Counted from the first letter of the stretch, positions 44,148 through 56,650 are shown. The stretch is DNA of 64,000 nucleotides from Aphidius gifuensis (GCF_014905175.1 NW_025220588.1:17905-81904), one strand, 5' to 3'. The notes: generated by a model not told the origin, from the letters alone. Translations and numbers: made by a program.

Positions 44148-44819
44148 CCGAGGGGGAAGTCACTCCAAAATTTAGTGTACACCAGATTACAGATTACCGG
44201 TAATCATGTAATCTTTCCAATGATTACACAAGATTTTTTTTTTTTTGTAATCACAAAGAATCCCAGTACTTTTTTATGTTTACACTTGAAATTCAAAGAT
44301 TTCAAAAAGATTACACGAGATTATTGAAGATTATTGAAGATTACACCAGATTACAAATTACCTGTAATCATGCAATATTCTTAATGATTACACAAGATTA
44401 CTTTTTTTTGGTAATCACAAAGATTCCCTGTAATCTTTTATGATTACACTTAAAATTCAAAGAAGAAAAAGAAAATTAATGAAAAACAAATAAAGAAAAG
44501 AAAAATTAGTATACTATACATGTGCATGTACACACGCGCATGCGCGATCTGAAAACAGAGAAGGGAAGATTACTGAGATTTTCTGTAATCATATCAAGAT
44601 TACAAGAAAATTTTCACAGATTACAGATATACGACGTAAGATTACTGGTGATTACATAAAATTTTTTAAAGATTATTGATGATTATAAAAGATTACAAGA
44701 GTACTTTAGATTACATCGATTACATGATTTTTCCGTAATCATTTCTGTTCGATTACAAGAGATTATTGAAGATTCTTCTCCCGATGTACACCAGATTACA
44801 CAAGTGACTTCCCCCTCGG
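44148..44819. mobile_element. CCGAGGGGGAAGTCACT element saturated with GATTACA words
   Basis: TIRs CCGAGGGGGAAGTCACT and inverse AGTGACTTCCCCCTCGG bound 672 bp, followed inward by TGTACACCAGATTACA on both sides. The interior contains dozens of AGATTACA, GATTATTGA and TGTAATC words in both orientations. The target is uncertain (TTATT lies near both ends, offset by one base). No ORF. Confidence 0.8.
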
Positions 44820-45817
44820 GTTATTCTAAGGTTATGTAAACCGAAAACCAGTTTCCTGTAACCGTTATTTAACCGTTCAATAACTTTGATTGGATTTCAG
44901 TTACTTTGAGGTTTCACCAAACGATATGATCCAATCACTCTCGTAAGTTGGAATTAGGTCAGTTTGAAGTTTGTAGTTCAGCTTCTGGTTTTATTATATT
45001 TGAGTGGTTTGAAAAAGGTTTATCATCGGTCAACTAACGGTTAGTTCGAATTTGGTTATTTTTAGGTTTAAAAAGGATTTGTTTTTGGTTTTTTTTGCGC
45101 ACACTCCAACCTCGAGACGGCCGTTTAATAACGGTTTATAAGGAGTTGGACCGTACCGTTAGGGCTTTCTACAAGACCGACTTTTTCCGTAAACTATTTT
45201 ACCTACATTTCATTTATCGTCATTTTTTTAATTGATATGAAATATTTTTTATATGAAATGAATTTTTTATGCTTGTAAGAAAGAAAGTAAGAAATTAATT
45301 AAATTACTACTGACAAATGACTAAGAAATAGATGTTGCTGACCTGTTAATTTCTACAGAATGAACATAGCCGAAGAAATTAACGGGTAAGCAACTTCCTT
45401 CCCTTTGACATTTTTCCCATAGAATTTTGTCTATTTAAAAAAATAAAAAGCTATGGGAAAAATGTCTAAGGAAAGAAAAGCCTACCTGTTTATTTTGACA
45501 AAATAAATTTAGCCAAAGAAATTAACAGGTAAGCAATCCTTTCCTCAGCTATTTTTTCCAAAGCTTTTTATTAATTTATGTAAATACCGAATCGGTGTCT
45601 TATTTTTTTCAATAATATAAACAAGATTTATTATTGTAAAATCTTAAGCAATTGCTAGGAAAATAGAATTCGTTTGAATAATATCAAAAAGTTGTAAACA
45701 TGATAAAATTGTACACGATAAAATGATCCGAATTCGTTTATATGCCAGGGTTAAGTACAGACTAACTCCGGCCATTACGAACGAACGGGGTTATAGTTCG
45801 GTGTTAACTTATCCCCT
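44820..45817. repeat. Foldback remnants plus CCTTAGCTACC-type array (45300-45560)
   Basis: 44820-45180 resembles 43990-44147 in inverse (motifs GGTTATTT, TAACCGTT). 45300-45560 is a short CCTTTCCT / AAAGCTATGGGAAAAATG array that resumes at 49090. 45600-45810 starts another host foldback with GTTCGGTGTTAACTTATCCC. Confidence 0.5.
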
Positions 45818-45981
45818 GCAGTCCAATTCACAGGGCAAATTTTTTACAATTTAGGGCTTTTTTTTGCGGGTGATGGCGCTTGTCAAATTTTTTTTATATA
45901 GATTTCACATACAAAAGCTCTACAAGCGCCGCCAGTAGAGGAAAAAAGCCCTAAATTGTAATGCCCTGTGAATTGGACTGC
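45818..45981. mobile_element. GCAGTCC MITE copy
   Basis: 164 bp, intact ends, inserted in the host foldback between TTAACTTATCCCC and GGGGTCCGTTCG. Confidence 0.85.
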
Positions 45982-46875
45982 TGGGGTCCGTTCGTAATGG
46001 CAATTCGGCAGGGTTAGGGTTAGTAGGGATAAGTTAACACCGAACTATAACCCAGTCCGTTCGTAATTTTAAATGTTTACAACACAATTTACACAATTTT
46101 ATCATGTTTACAACCCTTTGATATTCTTCAAACGAATTTTATTTTTCTAGCAATTGCTTAAGGTTTTACAATAATAAATCTTGTTTTTATTATTGAAAAA
46201 AATAAGACACCGATTCGGATTCGTGTATATGCCAGGGCTAAGTATGTAAACACTAACTCCAGCCATTACGAACGGACGGGGTAATAGTTCGGTGTTAACT
46301 TATCCCTACTACACGTAGCAAAAAGTTTTATAAACATTTCTATAAAACGTTTTTATTAAAATTTTTATACAAATTCTTATATAGATTTGGCGCTTTTTTT
46401 ATAGAATAAATTCTATAAAATTTGTGGTTGATTTTTATAGAATGAATTTATTAATTTTTTATAGGATTTGGTTTATAGGATTATTTTTATAAAAAAAATG
46501 ATTTTTATATATCATAATCATAATAATACGCTGATCTATAGAAATATTTTTCTATAGAATTTCGAATGATTTTTATAAAATATCCGCAACGGAATGTTTT
46601 ATAAAATTTTTTCTATAGAATAGTTTTTATAGAAATATTATATGAACTCTATAGAATAGGACTCTGTATAGATTTTATTATATATGTATAACATTGTATA
46701 TAATTAATTTAATTCATTAATTTATTGCTGTAACAAGTCTTTTTATTTATTGTACAATAATATTCGATTTTTAAACAAAGATATAAACCAAGCCAATGAA
46801 ACATGATGACACTCAATCCATTGACAAACAGTTATACAGTCACTTCTGAATCATCAGGGTCTATCTCATTATTAA

Positions 46876-47353
46876 GGTACAACCAGGGCAAAATGAGAGA
46901 CGTCTGGCGGATGTTTGCTAAAAACATTATATATTCATGAGTGCGAAAAGGATGAAAGATTAGAGAGAGAATACTGTTTCTCACTTCCACTCAAGTATTT
47001 AGACAAAGACAAAAATTTATTATCCTCTATTAATTAAAATTGAATATTAAAACCTATACTTAATTTGGGTGATGATTTTTCGTCTTTTTTTCTAGTTTTA
47101 TCCTTTAGTTTTTGGTAAATATGGCATTATTTTTTCAAGTACTTCGATGGGGTATTATGAAAAGCAAAACATCATTTTCCATAAGAGCCTATGTTTAACC
47201 TTAAAAAAAAGGACCATCTTTAACAGTTAATTAATCAAAAAAACATCTTATAACAAAAAAACTGATTAAAGAAAAAGGTGTATCGTTATTTCAATTATCT
47301 ACTCTATAAAATTCGTGAAATCGTCATTATTTTTAATTTTCCCTGGTTGTACC
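46876..47353. mobile_element. piggyBac-like MITE (GGTACAACCAGGG), TSD TTAA
   Basis: GGTACAACCAGGG and inverse CCCTGGTTGTACC bound 478 bp. TTAA lies on both sides (46872-46875 and 47354-47357). The sister arm of the palindromic host reads GAGTTTAATAATGAGATAG near 47936, which is the exact unfilled site. A TTAA target is diagnostic for piggyBac-type transposition. No transposase. Confidence 0.9.
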
Positions 47354-48303
47354 TTAAACTCGACTAGAACACTTTTTTTTTTTTAAATAACAATAAATAT
47401 ATATAATAACAATAAATCAAACTATCTTCATAATATGTCAAATTTTATATAATCAAGCATCAACGACCACGCCATTTATGAACGACCATGCGCATCACCT
47501 TCTGGAATCTGGCAGTTGACTGAGCTGACTGAGTTTCCATTGGCTTGCCATAATTATGAATGTCAACAAAAAAAGTAATAATAATAAAAGCACGTTGATG
47601 ATACGGGTTGGGTTGGGTCAAAATTTTGGAAATAGACATCTTGGTTTTCTCATGGACACACCGAATATTTTCAATGTGTGAGTTACAGAATTAATAAACT
47701 GCGCATGATTGAAATTGTGATACTGGTTATGGAAGGGGAAGCCTGAGGCTTGGGTGGAGAGAACTTGGTGGAAGTCATTCAGTAGGAAACTCAGTTAAAT
47801 ACTCAGTCGACTGCCAGAAAGCAAAGCGCATAGTCGTTCATAAATGGAGATAGTTTGATTTGATATGAAGATAGTTTGATTTATTGTTATTATATATATT
47901 TATTGTTAATTAAAAAAAAAAAAAGTGTTCTATTCGAGTTTAATAATGAGATAGACCCTGATGATTCAGAAGTGACTGTAACTGTTTGTCAATGGATTGA
48001 GTGTCATCATGTTTCATTGGCTTGGTTTATATCTTTGTTTGAAAAATGAATATTATTGTACAATAAATAAAAAAACTCGTTACAGCAATAAATAAATTAA
48101 ATAAATCAATTATATACAATGTTATACATATATAATAAAATCTATACAGGACTATTCTATAGAGTTTTTATAATATTTCTATAAAAACTATTCTATAGGA
48201 AAAATTTTATAAAACATTCCGTTTTGGATATTTTATAAAAATCATTCAAAATTCTATAGAAGAATATTTTTATAGAACAGCGTATTATTATGATTATGAT
48301 ATA

Positions 48304-48857
48304 GGGGATCAGATAGGGGTAAAATGGACACCCTAAGAAAATAAAACTATTTAGTGTTAAGTAGTTAATTTTTTTTGTTAAAAATCATACAAAATCATAA
48401 GGAAAATATAAATGGAACCGTATGTAATATTAAGGAAAAACAAAAAATGCCTAAAATGGACACCACTAAAAAAATAGCAAAATATATTTAAAATTAAATT
48501 TTTTTTTCCTAGATATGGCAATAATTAACTATTTTAAATTAATAATATTGATGAAAAAGTAATGCCTGAGAACAGCTGACATTTTTTTGTTCAATTTTTT
48601 CATACTTTAAGTTTTCTCACACACACACGCGCGCGTCCATCGATGAAGCTATAAAAAAATTTATGTTTTTTGTTTTCATTATTGGTATTGATGATTGCAC
48701 ACAAACTCTATTTTTTTCCTGTTTCGGTTTTGAACTACTACAACAACCAAAATAATATTAAAAAAAAAAAGTTATTAATATAGAAAATATTATTATTTTT
48801 GTAAAATTTAAAGGGTGTCCATTTTACCCCGGGTGTCCGTTTTACCCCCATGTCCCC
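48304..48857. mobile_element. GGGG...TAAAATGGACACCC element, TA TSD
   Basis: Left GGGGATCAGATAGGGG then TAAAATGGACACCC; right GGGTGTCCATTTTACCCC, then GGGTGTCCGTTTTACCCC and ATGTCCCC. The GGGTGTCCATTTTACCCC word is doubled at the right end. TA flanks both sides, and the sister arm near 46510 (TATATATCATAATCAT) is the unfilled site. 554 bp, no ORF. Confidence 0.82.
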
Positions 48858-49089
48858 TATACAAATCATTTTTTTTATAAAAATAATCCTATAAACCAAA
48901 TCCTATAAAAAATTAATAAATTCATTCTATAAAAATGAACCACAAATTTTATAGAATTTATTCTATAAAAAAAGCGCCAAATCTATATAAGAATTTGTAT
49001 AAAAATTTTTATAAAAACGTTTTATAGAAATGTTTATAAAGCTTTTTGCTACGTGTAACCCTAACCCTGCTGAATTGCCATTACGAACG

Positions 49090-49466
49090 GACCCCTGTTA
49101 ATTTATTTGCCTAAATTAATTCATTATAAATTCACATGTGGCAACAATCTTCTATTATCTACCATTTTTCCTATGGCTTTTTAATTTGTTAATTAAATGA
49201 AAATTAGCTTAAGCTATAAAAGTAGCTAATGAAAGGAAGTTGTTTACATGTTAATTTAAAAAGAATGAATTAAGCCAAAGAAATTAACACGTAAGCAACT
49301 TCCTTTCCTTAGCTACCATTCTTCCTATAGCTTTTTATTTTGTTAATTAAATAAAAGTTAATGGTAACGGTAGTTGAATGTTGCCTACGTGTTAATTTCT
49401 TTGGCTAGACTCATTCTTAATAAATAAACAAGTGGCAACTTCCTTTCCTTAGCTACTATTTTCCAC
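49090..49466. repeat. CCTTAGCTACC array, left part of array split at 49469
   Basis: Palindromic units with GTTAATTTCTTTGGC, AAGTAGCTAATGAAAGG and TTCCTTTCCTTAGCTACC. It resumes at 55010 with no missing bases apart from the duplicated AT. Confidence 0.8.
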
Positions 49467-49485
49467 ATCCCTGGTGAAAAAAATC

Positions 49486-49790
49486 TGGCAGATTCTGTTA
49501 GATTCTGGTAGTTTCTGCAAGATTCGACAAAAAATGAAAAAATCTGGCAGATTCTGCCAGCCAAATATTCGGCTTTCAACAGTCTGCCAGATTCTGTCAG
49601 ATTTTGGCAGCCAAATACTCGATCTTAGCAGTCTGCCAGATTCTTACAGATTCTGTCAGCCACATACTCGACTTCCAACAGTATGCCAGATTCTGCCAGA
49701 TTCTGTCAGATTTGATTTCCAACAGTCTGCCAGGTTCTGCCAGCCACATACTTGACTATCAACAGTCTGCCAGATTCTGCCAATTCAATT
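49486..49790. repeat. CTGCCAGATTCTGTCAGATT array, left
   Basis: Short degenerate units of CAGATTCTGNC and a longer unit containing CAACAGTCTGCCAGATTCTG with ACTCGACTT. The partner array at 54715-55000 has TTACAGATTCTGGCAGATT and TTTAGACCGGTTT units. Confidence 0.85.
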
Positions 49791-50084
49791 TATAAATATT
49801 GTTTTTTTTTCAATAATATGATTTTTTTGAATTAATACAACTGATTAGGAGACATCAAGTCGTCATCGAATTATTAGTATGTTATAATTTATTCTTTTAT
49901 AGCTCATTTATCATTATTTTACGTTATAGTTGTTATTCAACGATTCTCACATGTGCTCACGTCAGAGTTAATTCAAATATATAGGAACTGAGATTATGGT
50001 ACTTATAAAAATTTAAAAAAATGTGTGTGTTAGCAGTACGCGCGAGGGAAGTGAAACTTCTTTCGCAGTCTGTCAAGATATTTG

Positions 50085-50460
50085 TAACGACTTTAATAAT
50101 ATAAACAATCAATTAATTAGTGATGATATTATTAATATTGATAAAGTTCATAGTATAAATGATATCAATATGATATTTATAATAATAATATCAATCATAT
50201 CGTTAATATTCAAAATATAAATATTGATAATATTATCAATATTATATCGTTATTGATATTCTTATTATTATTAATACCATTGGTATTATAAATTTTTGAT
50301 AATATTATTAAAATTATTATCAATATTATTATTATTTATACAATGAATATATATAGATAATAATAATAATAACAATAATTTAAATAATATTATAAATTAT
50401 TAACAATATTATTGATATTAATAACAATATCTATAATAATAATATCCGAAATATAAATAC
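50085..50460. repeat. AT-rich trinucleotide (ATT/AAT) tract, left
   Basis: Long degenerate ATT/AAT/ATC repeats such as AATATTATTGATATTAATAA, matched by a second tract at 53335-54010. Together they flank the central palindrome. GAAGTGAAACTTCTTTC at 50049 and GAAGTTTCACTTC at 54568-54582 may be their outer inverted markers. Confidence 0.75.
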
Positions 50461-50965
50461 TAGGGTGGCCATTATTTTTTTTTTTTTTCGAAAAATTCTG
50501 CTCCTAGGGGTTTTTTTTTCTTTAATCCGTGAAAAAAAAATATACGCAAAATTTTAAAGCTTTATCTCAACTCTAACCCGTGCCGCTGGAATATTGATTT
50601 TTGCATTTGAAATAACATTGCATTCTTGTGATTTTCAATTTTTTTTTTCTGGAGGTCGTGAAAAAAATCGGAAAAATATGAAATTTGCGGTGTTGAATTT
50701 AAGAATTAATGCACTTTAAACTAGGAATTCTCAAACTGCTGGATCGTATATTTTGCGCTTGCCCATAGACGTTATCCAGTGATTTTTTCTGATTTCACAC
50801 AAAAATGACGGTTTTTTTCCATTAAAATGGTTTATACGAACTGTAATCACGTTTTTTCTATTAATTTAAAATAAACTACTCCTAATTATGGTAAAAGTAA
50901 TATTCCGTAAAACATTCTACAGAAAAAATTTTTCCGTATTATTGAATGAATAAAATACATGTAAT

Positions 50966-51925
50966 TGGTGAAAATATTTCTCCGCGATTTCTCCTGAATT
51001 TCTCCGCGATTACTCCGAATTTCTCCTCATTTACTCCGAATTTGTCCGTGATTACTCCGAATTTCTTCCGAATTGACCCATGCGGAGAAATGAGTGGAGA
51101 GAGGTATCGCTTCCGAATTTTCTCCGAATCGACCGGTAGAGAACGTTCGGAAATATTTTCCACGACAGAATACGCGGAGAAATATGTGAAAGAAAATTTA
51201 CCGCGATTAGGCCTTTACGAATTTTCTCCGAATCGATTTGGGCGGAGAAACGTTCGGAAATATTTTTCCGCGATAAAAGTACGCGAGAAACGTGTATTAT
51301 CACAGAGAAATTCTTCCGAAATCAACGACGAAGAGAAATTTTTCCACTTATTTTCCCACATTCATCAATTTGATGAAACGATCACGGGAGTTTTGTAGAC
51401 CAAGTACCTCAGGTATATCAACTTTTTGAAAAAGTGTCTTCGAATTTTCTTTTTTTTCAAAAATAAAACATCATTATGCTTTGCGTTAGTAATAATCATT
51501 AATTAAATATTCTTTTTAAATAATTGAAAATTAAAAAAGTTGGTAAAAAATTGAACAAATGGTGGAGAAAGTTGGAGAAAGGTGAGTAGAGATTCGTCCG
51601 CCATTTTTCCAACCGTGTGAAATTTTTGCTGAGAATTTTTCTAAAATCAACGAAGAAGAAAATTTTCTTTTCGTTTCTCCGAATCAACTGGGTAAGGGAA
51701 CATTCGGAAATATTTCTACGCGAAAAATACACGCGGAGAAAACATGTGAAAAAAATAATTTTACCGCGGGGAAATTCTTCCGAAATCAACGACGAGGAGA
51801 AAATTTTCCACCATTTCTCCAATGGGTCAATTTGGGGAAATTCGAGTAATCGCGGAGGAAATTGGAGTAATCCATGGAAAATTCGGTTTTATAGCCGGAA
51901 AATTGGAGAAATATTTTCACCAGGG
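50966..51925. mobile_element. GGTGAAAATATTTCTCCGCG element with TCTCCGAAT repeats
   Basis: Left GGTGAAAATATTTCTCCGCG (CCCT missing) and right GGAGAAATATTTTCACCAGGG. The interior repeats ATTTCTCCGCGATTACTCC, GAATTTTCTCCGAATCGA and CGGAGAAA in both orientations. These GC-rich words create chance ORFs of 107-150 codons on both strands, which I do not regard as genes. Confidence 0.75.
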
Positions 51926-51939
51926 AAATATCAAAAGTA

Positions 51940-52870
51940 GTAGCTAAGAATCATGTTTCAAATTTAATGTTGCAACAAAACATAAATATTTTGCTACATT
52001 AATTCCTAGCTCCATTTTTCCTAGGTCCCAAATCTGTCCTTGAATTTCATATATTAAATAAATAAATACATGTAATTGTATTTTAAAAAATACAAATGTC
52101 AAAAAGAAGCAGTAGCTATGAAAAGATGTACGAACGGGGAATTACTTAAGCCAGTGTTTGTAGCATTCACCTTGGCAACTCTCTAGTAGCTACCGCTTTT
52201 CTTCGGACATTTTTGTTTTTGAAATAATCAATCACATGTATTTTATTTATTAAATAAATAAAAATCTGAAGCTGAAGTTGAGTAAAGGAAGGACTTACTT
52301 GTTCTCGGATTTTTCATTTATACAATAAATAAAAAACATTTAAGCTATTATTTTAAAAACAAAATGTCCAAAGAAAAGCGGTAGCTACCGGAAAAACTGT
52401 GGCCAAGGAATTAATAATGGTACAAACATACTTTTCTGTTTAAAGTGTCCTTTCCTTAGCTATCTTTTTCTTGTGCTACTGCCGTCTTTTGACATTTGTA
52501 TTTTTTAAAAATAAAATACATGCTTCATTTATTTAATATATGAAAATCTCAAGGACAAGCAGGGTAAAAATAGAAAAATGGAGCGTAGGAATTAATGTGT
52601 AGCCAAATAATTATGTTTGTTGCAACACTTAGACATCGTTTTCTTAGCTACTAAGCAGTTCTGATATTTTTGTTGTTAAAATAATGAATCACATGTATTT
52701 TATTTATTAAATAAATAAAAATACCAAGGACAAGCAGTAGCTATGAAAAGATGGAGTTAAGAATTATTGTAGCCAAAAAATTGTGTTTTCAGCGCATCGA
52801 TTCTTAGCTACTGCTATTCCTACCCATTTATATTTCTTAAATCAAAACATACGTATTTTATTCATTCAAT
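51940..52870. repeat. CCTTAGCTACTGCTTTTC-type palindromic array
   Basis: A relative of the CCTTAGCTACC arrays with AATAAATAAATACATGTA and AAGAAGCAGTAGCTATGAAA units. The same subtype occurs at 12260-12640. Confidence 0.7.
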
Positions 52871-53334
52871 AATACGGAAAAATTTTTTCTGTAGAATGTT
52901 TACGGAATATTACTTTACCATAATTAGAGTAGTTTATTTAAATTAATGAAAAAACGTGATTACAGTTCGTATAAACCATTTTAATGGAAAAACCGTAACG
53001 ACTTTAATAATCAGAAAATCACTGGATAACGTCTATGGGCAAGCGCAAAATATACGATCCAGCAGTTTGAGAATTCCTAGTTTAAAGTGCATTAATTCTT
53101 AAATTCAACACCGTAAATTTCATATTTTCGATTTTTCGTCACGACCTCCAGAAAAATTAAACCAAGAATGCAATGTTATCAAATGCAAATTATATTCCAG
53201 CGGCACAGGTTAGAGTTGAGATAAAGCTTTAAAATTAAAATGTATATTTTTTATCAATTATTAAAAAAAACCCCTAGGATATATTTTTCTAAAAAAAAAT
53301 AACGTATACCTATAAATAATTACTAATATTTATA

Positions 53335-54010
53335 TTTGAATATTAATCACCGTACTATTATTATTCTTATTATTATTATTATTAATATTATATCTATATT
53401 AATAATATTAATATCAATGATTTTATTATTATCGATGATATTATTGAAATTATTATTGTTATTATTATGGATACTATGAATGAATATATATATTAATAGT
53501 ATTATTAATAACAATCACTTCAATAATATTATCCAGAATAATAATGACAATAATAATTTTGATAACATTATAAATTAGAAATAATATCAATATATATTAG
53601 TCATAATATAAATGATATTAATAATAACATTTATAATTATTAATATTTATACTTGAATATTAATGTCAGTATTGATCTTATCATTATCAATATTATATCA
53701 ATATTATTATTATTAATATGCATACCATTTATTATTCTAATTATATTATATTGATATTATTATTATCGATGATATTATTGAAATTATTGTTGTTATTTTC
53801 ATTTACACTATGGTTATAGATATTAATAATATTATTATAAATAATAATAATTTCAATAATATTATCAAGAATAATAATGATATCAATTTAATATTAGTAA
53901 TAATATCAATGGTATTCATCATATTCATAATAATTATATCGATATTAAGAATAAAATAATAATTATAATAATTATATTAATAATATTAATATACTAATAA
54001 TAATTTTCAA
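53335..54010. repeat. AT-rich trinucleotide tract, right
   Basis: ATTATTATT and AATAATAAT runs with GATATTATTGAAATTATTAT recurring. Inverted partner of 50085-50460. Confidence 0.75.
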
Positions 54011-54164
54011 TTGAGTATATTCATTTATAATTTTTCGATTCATCATTTTTATAAACGCTGCAAACAAAACCGATCAGCTACACTATTGGCAACCGGAAAT
54101 AATATAAAACGAACACACACTACACTTACACACACGGAGTGTCGCCAGAGATAACATATTGGTT

Positions 54165-54371
54165 CTTCCTCTCGCTCACGCATGCCACATTAAATCTTGT
54201 ACAACAACGTCAAAACAAACAAGAAGTTACACGGTATAAAAGTTACATTATATTTCAGTAGTCTCAACCAATTATAGTTGACGTGACTGTACCGACAAGG
54301 ACAACAGGCCAACCATTGAGTTTCTCTCTCGGCGACACAAAGTTCGGCTTCCAGTTTTATTATATTTCAGT
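54165..54371. mobile_element. Truncated CACTGAAATATAA hAT-like MITE
   Basis: Near-identical to 2815-3019 (ACCGACAAGGACAACAGGCC, CTCTCGGCGACACAAAG) and ends TTCCAGTTTTATTATATTTCAGTG minus nothing on the right. The left TIR is missing. High identity despite distance shows recent mobility. Confidence 0.8.
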
Positions 54372-54378
54372 GTTGGCA

Positions 54379-54381
<3 letters not shown>

Positions 54382-54420
<39 letters not shown>
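54382..54420. repeat. (CA)n microsatellite
   Basis: About 19 uninterrupted CA dinucleotides. Confidence 0.95.
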
Positions 54421-54714
54421 TTATTCGAAACATATCTTCTTTCTCGCTCGTAGCCACTTACTCACTCACTATTAGTTATATGTGTCAACGCTTGCTCGGT
54501 CTGAGCGTTCGCTCGCTCCGAGCGTTACATGGCCGACACACTATTTTTTTTTTCACTACCCTGCGTAAAGAAGTTTCACTTCAAAAAACATATTTAAGTT
54601 TTAAAAAAATAATGCAACGCTTCGAGATTGAACTTTCTTGATACCTTACCGTGATGTTTATAATAACCACAATAATTCGTCCAGAATTTTTTTTTTTTTT
54701 TAGAATTTTTTGGT

Positions 54715-55000
54715 AAAAATAGTCTGGCAGATTCTTACAGATTCTGGCAGATTATGACAGATTCTTACCGATTCTTACAGATTTTGGCAGATTCTGCCAG
54801 ATTCTGTTAGATTCTTACAGATTTAGACCGGTTTTTGGAACAACTGCCAGATTCTCGCAGATTCTGCCAGATTCTGTCGGATTCTTACAGATTCTGTCAG
54901 ATTTAGACCGGTTTATGGAACAACTGCCAGATTCTGCGAGATTCTGTCAGTTTATTCTGCTAGATTCTGTCAGTTTATTCTGCTAGATTCTGTCAGTTTT
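54715..55000. repeat. CAGATTCTGGCAGATT array, right
   Basis: More than 20 short units of ACAGATTCTGNCAGATT, with a TTTAGACCGGTTT(T/A)TGGAACA unit twice. Inverted arm of the 49469-55009 element. Confidence 0.85.
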
Positions 55001-55009
55001 TCACCAGGG

Positions 55010-55560
55010 ATAGCTTTTATTGATTTCAACAATAAAGTTAAGCTATGGAAAAAATAACTAAGAAAAGGATGTTGCCTATGTGTTAATTTATTTGGCTAAA
55101 TTAATTCATTATATAAATTAACATGTGGCAACATCCTTTCCTTAGTCATTTTTCCTATAGCTTTTCATTTTTTTAATTCAACAAAAAGCCATGAGAAAAA
55201 TGTCTATGGAAAGGAAGCTGCCTACCTGTTAATTTCGGCTCAATCAATTATGTTTAACACGTAGGCAACATCCTTTCCTCAGACATTCTTCTTATAATTT
55301 TTATTTATTAAAAAATGAAAAGCTATGAAAAAATAGCTAAGGGAAGGATGTTGCCTACGTAGTTAATTTCTCTGGCTAAAAATTTTTAGAATTATTGACG
55401 CAAGCAACATCCTTTGCTTAGACATTTTTCCATAGTTTTTTGTTTATTTAAATTAATAAAAAGCTATAAGAAGAATGTCTGAGGAAAGGATGTTGCCTAC
55501 GTGTTAATTTCTACATAATTGATTGAGCCAAAAAAATTAACAGGTAGGCAACTTCCTTTC
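55010..55560. repeat. CCTTAGCTACC-type array, right part
   Basis: Continuation of 49090-49466: GGATGTTGCCTA(T/C)GTGTTAATT, TTTGGCTAAATTAATTC and ACATCCTTTCCTTAG alternate with AAGCTATGGAAAAAATA. In this subfamily TAGACATTTTTCC often replaces TAGCTACC. Confidence 0.8.
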
Positions 55561-55571
55561 AAAAAACTTGT

Positions 55572-56100
55572 AAAAATTTAAACAAAAAAACAATTTTTTT
55601 TTTTCAATTTTTACAAGTTTTTTTATATTTTCTATTAGTTTTTTTTTAAAAAAGGATACAAATCTATCATTAATAAAGTCCATCATTATGTTTAAACAAT
55701 TTAAAACAATGAAAAATGAATAAATTAGACACCTCTCAATTCGGTGTCAAAAGCCTGTCGAAAAGCTGTCGAAACGCGATCAAAATAGTGTCGAGACAGA
55801 GTCAATAGGTATATAGCGCTATAAAATTGAAAAAAAGTTGTTTTTGCGATTGTTCAATCTTTAAATGCTTAATTATACTGTTTTATTTTGTTTTTCACAT
55901 GCAATTGTTATCAACAATTAATTTAAGAATTATAAACAAAAAAAAAATTTTTTTTTTAAATTTTTACAAGTTTTTTTATATTTTCTATTAGTTTTTTTTT
56001 AATAAAATCATAAATCTATCATTCACAAAGTTTATCATAATGTTTAAACAATTTAAAACGATGAAAAATGAATAAATTCGGTGTCGAAAGCCTGTCGATT
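55572..56100 (+). repeat. Direct duplication of a 180-bp block
   Basis: CAATTTTTACAAGTTTTTTT to GAATAAATT...GGTGTC at about 55595-55745 recurs at about 55955-56085, including TTTAAACAATTTAAAAC and ATGAAAAATGAATAAATT. I see no TIR or coding content. Confidence 0.7.
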
Positions 56101-56650
56101 TAGTGCGATTTAGTGACAAAATATCTCGGTAATAATGACCGAGTCAATTACCGATGAATGGTCTGAGGCTCGACAGCTTTCCGACTCCAGTAGATATGCG
56201 AATCATGTCAATCTAACCTCTCTACCTTGTATAATTCAAGCTCTTATTTGATATTAAGTACATGTACTAGTCAAGGTTTCATTCAGTTCAAATTATTGTC
56301 ATTATAATCTTATATTTATTTCATACTTTTCCAACTTATTTTGAGTATCCGGTGCTCGTGAACTACGTTTTATATATGCTGTCAAATCGCTGTCGACTGA
56401 ATGCTACATTGGAGAGTCAAGCCATCCGCTAGGATCTCGATATATACTTATATATGTCGGAATTTCATAGGAAGCTGCTGTTATTCTTTTGCATTTTTTT
56501 TCATGTAACGAAAATTTCAAGAAAAAATAATTTTTTTTTATCTATAAAAATACATTCCGGCGTCTATAAAACTAATACAAATGAAATTTATGTTTAATTG
56601 TTTATATTTATAAATATTATTTTATGCATATATAATTTGCCGATCATCAG

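Larger units (their letters stand above)
46312..49055. mobile_element. CACGTAGCAAAAAG element with about 700-bp arms, TA TSD
   Basis: CACGTAGCAAAAAGTTTTAT and inverse bound 2744 bp, flanked by TA at 46310-46311 and 49056-49057. The empty site is the opposite arm of the host foldback: GGGTTAGTAGGGATAAG at 46014-46030 reads across (inverse of CTTATCCCTAC-TA-ACCC). The arms repeat TTTTTATAGAAT / ATTCTATAAAAA, then AAACATGATGACACTCAATC and inverse. The left arm is split by 46876-47353, the right arm by 48304-48857. No ORF. Confidence 0.88.
50463..53300. mobile_element. Foldback with about 450-bp arms around a nested CCTGGTGAAAATATTTC element
   Basis: The arm 50463-50940 (GCTGGATCGTATATTTTGCG, CCATAGACGTTATCCAGTGA, TGTAATCACGTTTTTTC) recurs inverted at 52865-53290. 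The centre holds 50966-51925 and a CCTTAGCTACTGC-type array (51940-52870). Boundaries approximate, no TSD called. Confidence 0.7.
49469..55009. mobile_element. CCCTGGTGAAAAA element with CTGGCAGATTCTG arms, AT TSD, 5.5 kb
   Basis: CCCTGGTGAAAAAAATCTGG on the left and CAGTTTTTCACCAGGG on the right. AT is duplicated at 49467-49468 and 55010-55011, and removal restores the array word TTTTCCACATAGCTTTTA. The subterminal arms are arrays of CTGCCAGATTCTG (49486-49790 and 54715-55000). The centre is filled by AT-rich trinucleotide tracts and another palindrome (50463-53300). The ends are homologous in the first about 10 bases to 3660-6353. Confidence 0.82.

Noticed and set aside
46012..46022. GGGTTAGGGTTAG resembling telomeric repeat
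   Set aside because: Only two units, inside a foldback arm that is repeated inverted at 49058; it is part of a transposon, not a telomere.
50939..51822. ORFs of 74-150 codons on both strands
   Set aside because: They arise from TCTCCGAAT/CGGAGAAA repeats inside a TIR element; both strands are open for the same reason and no domain is visible.
54272..54457. ORF with poly-CV stretch
   Set aside because: Encoded by the (CA)n microsatellite.
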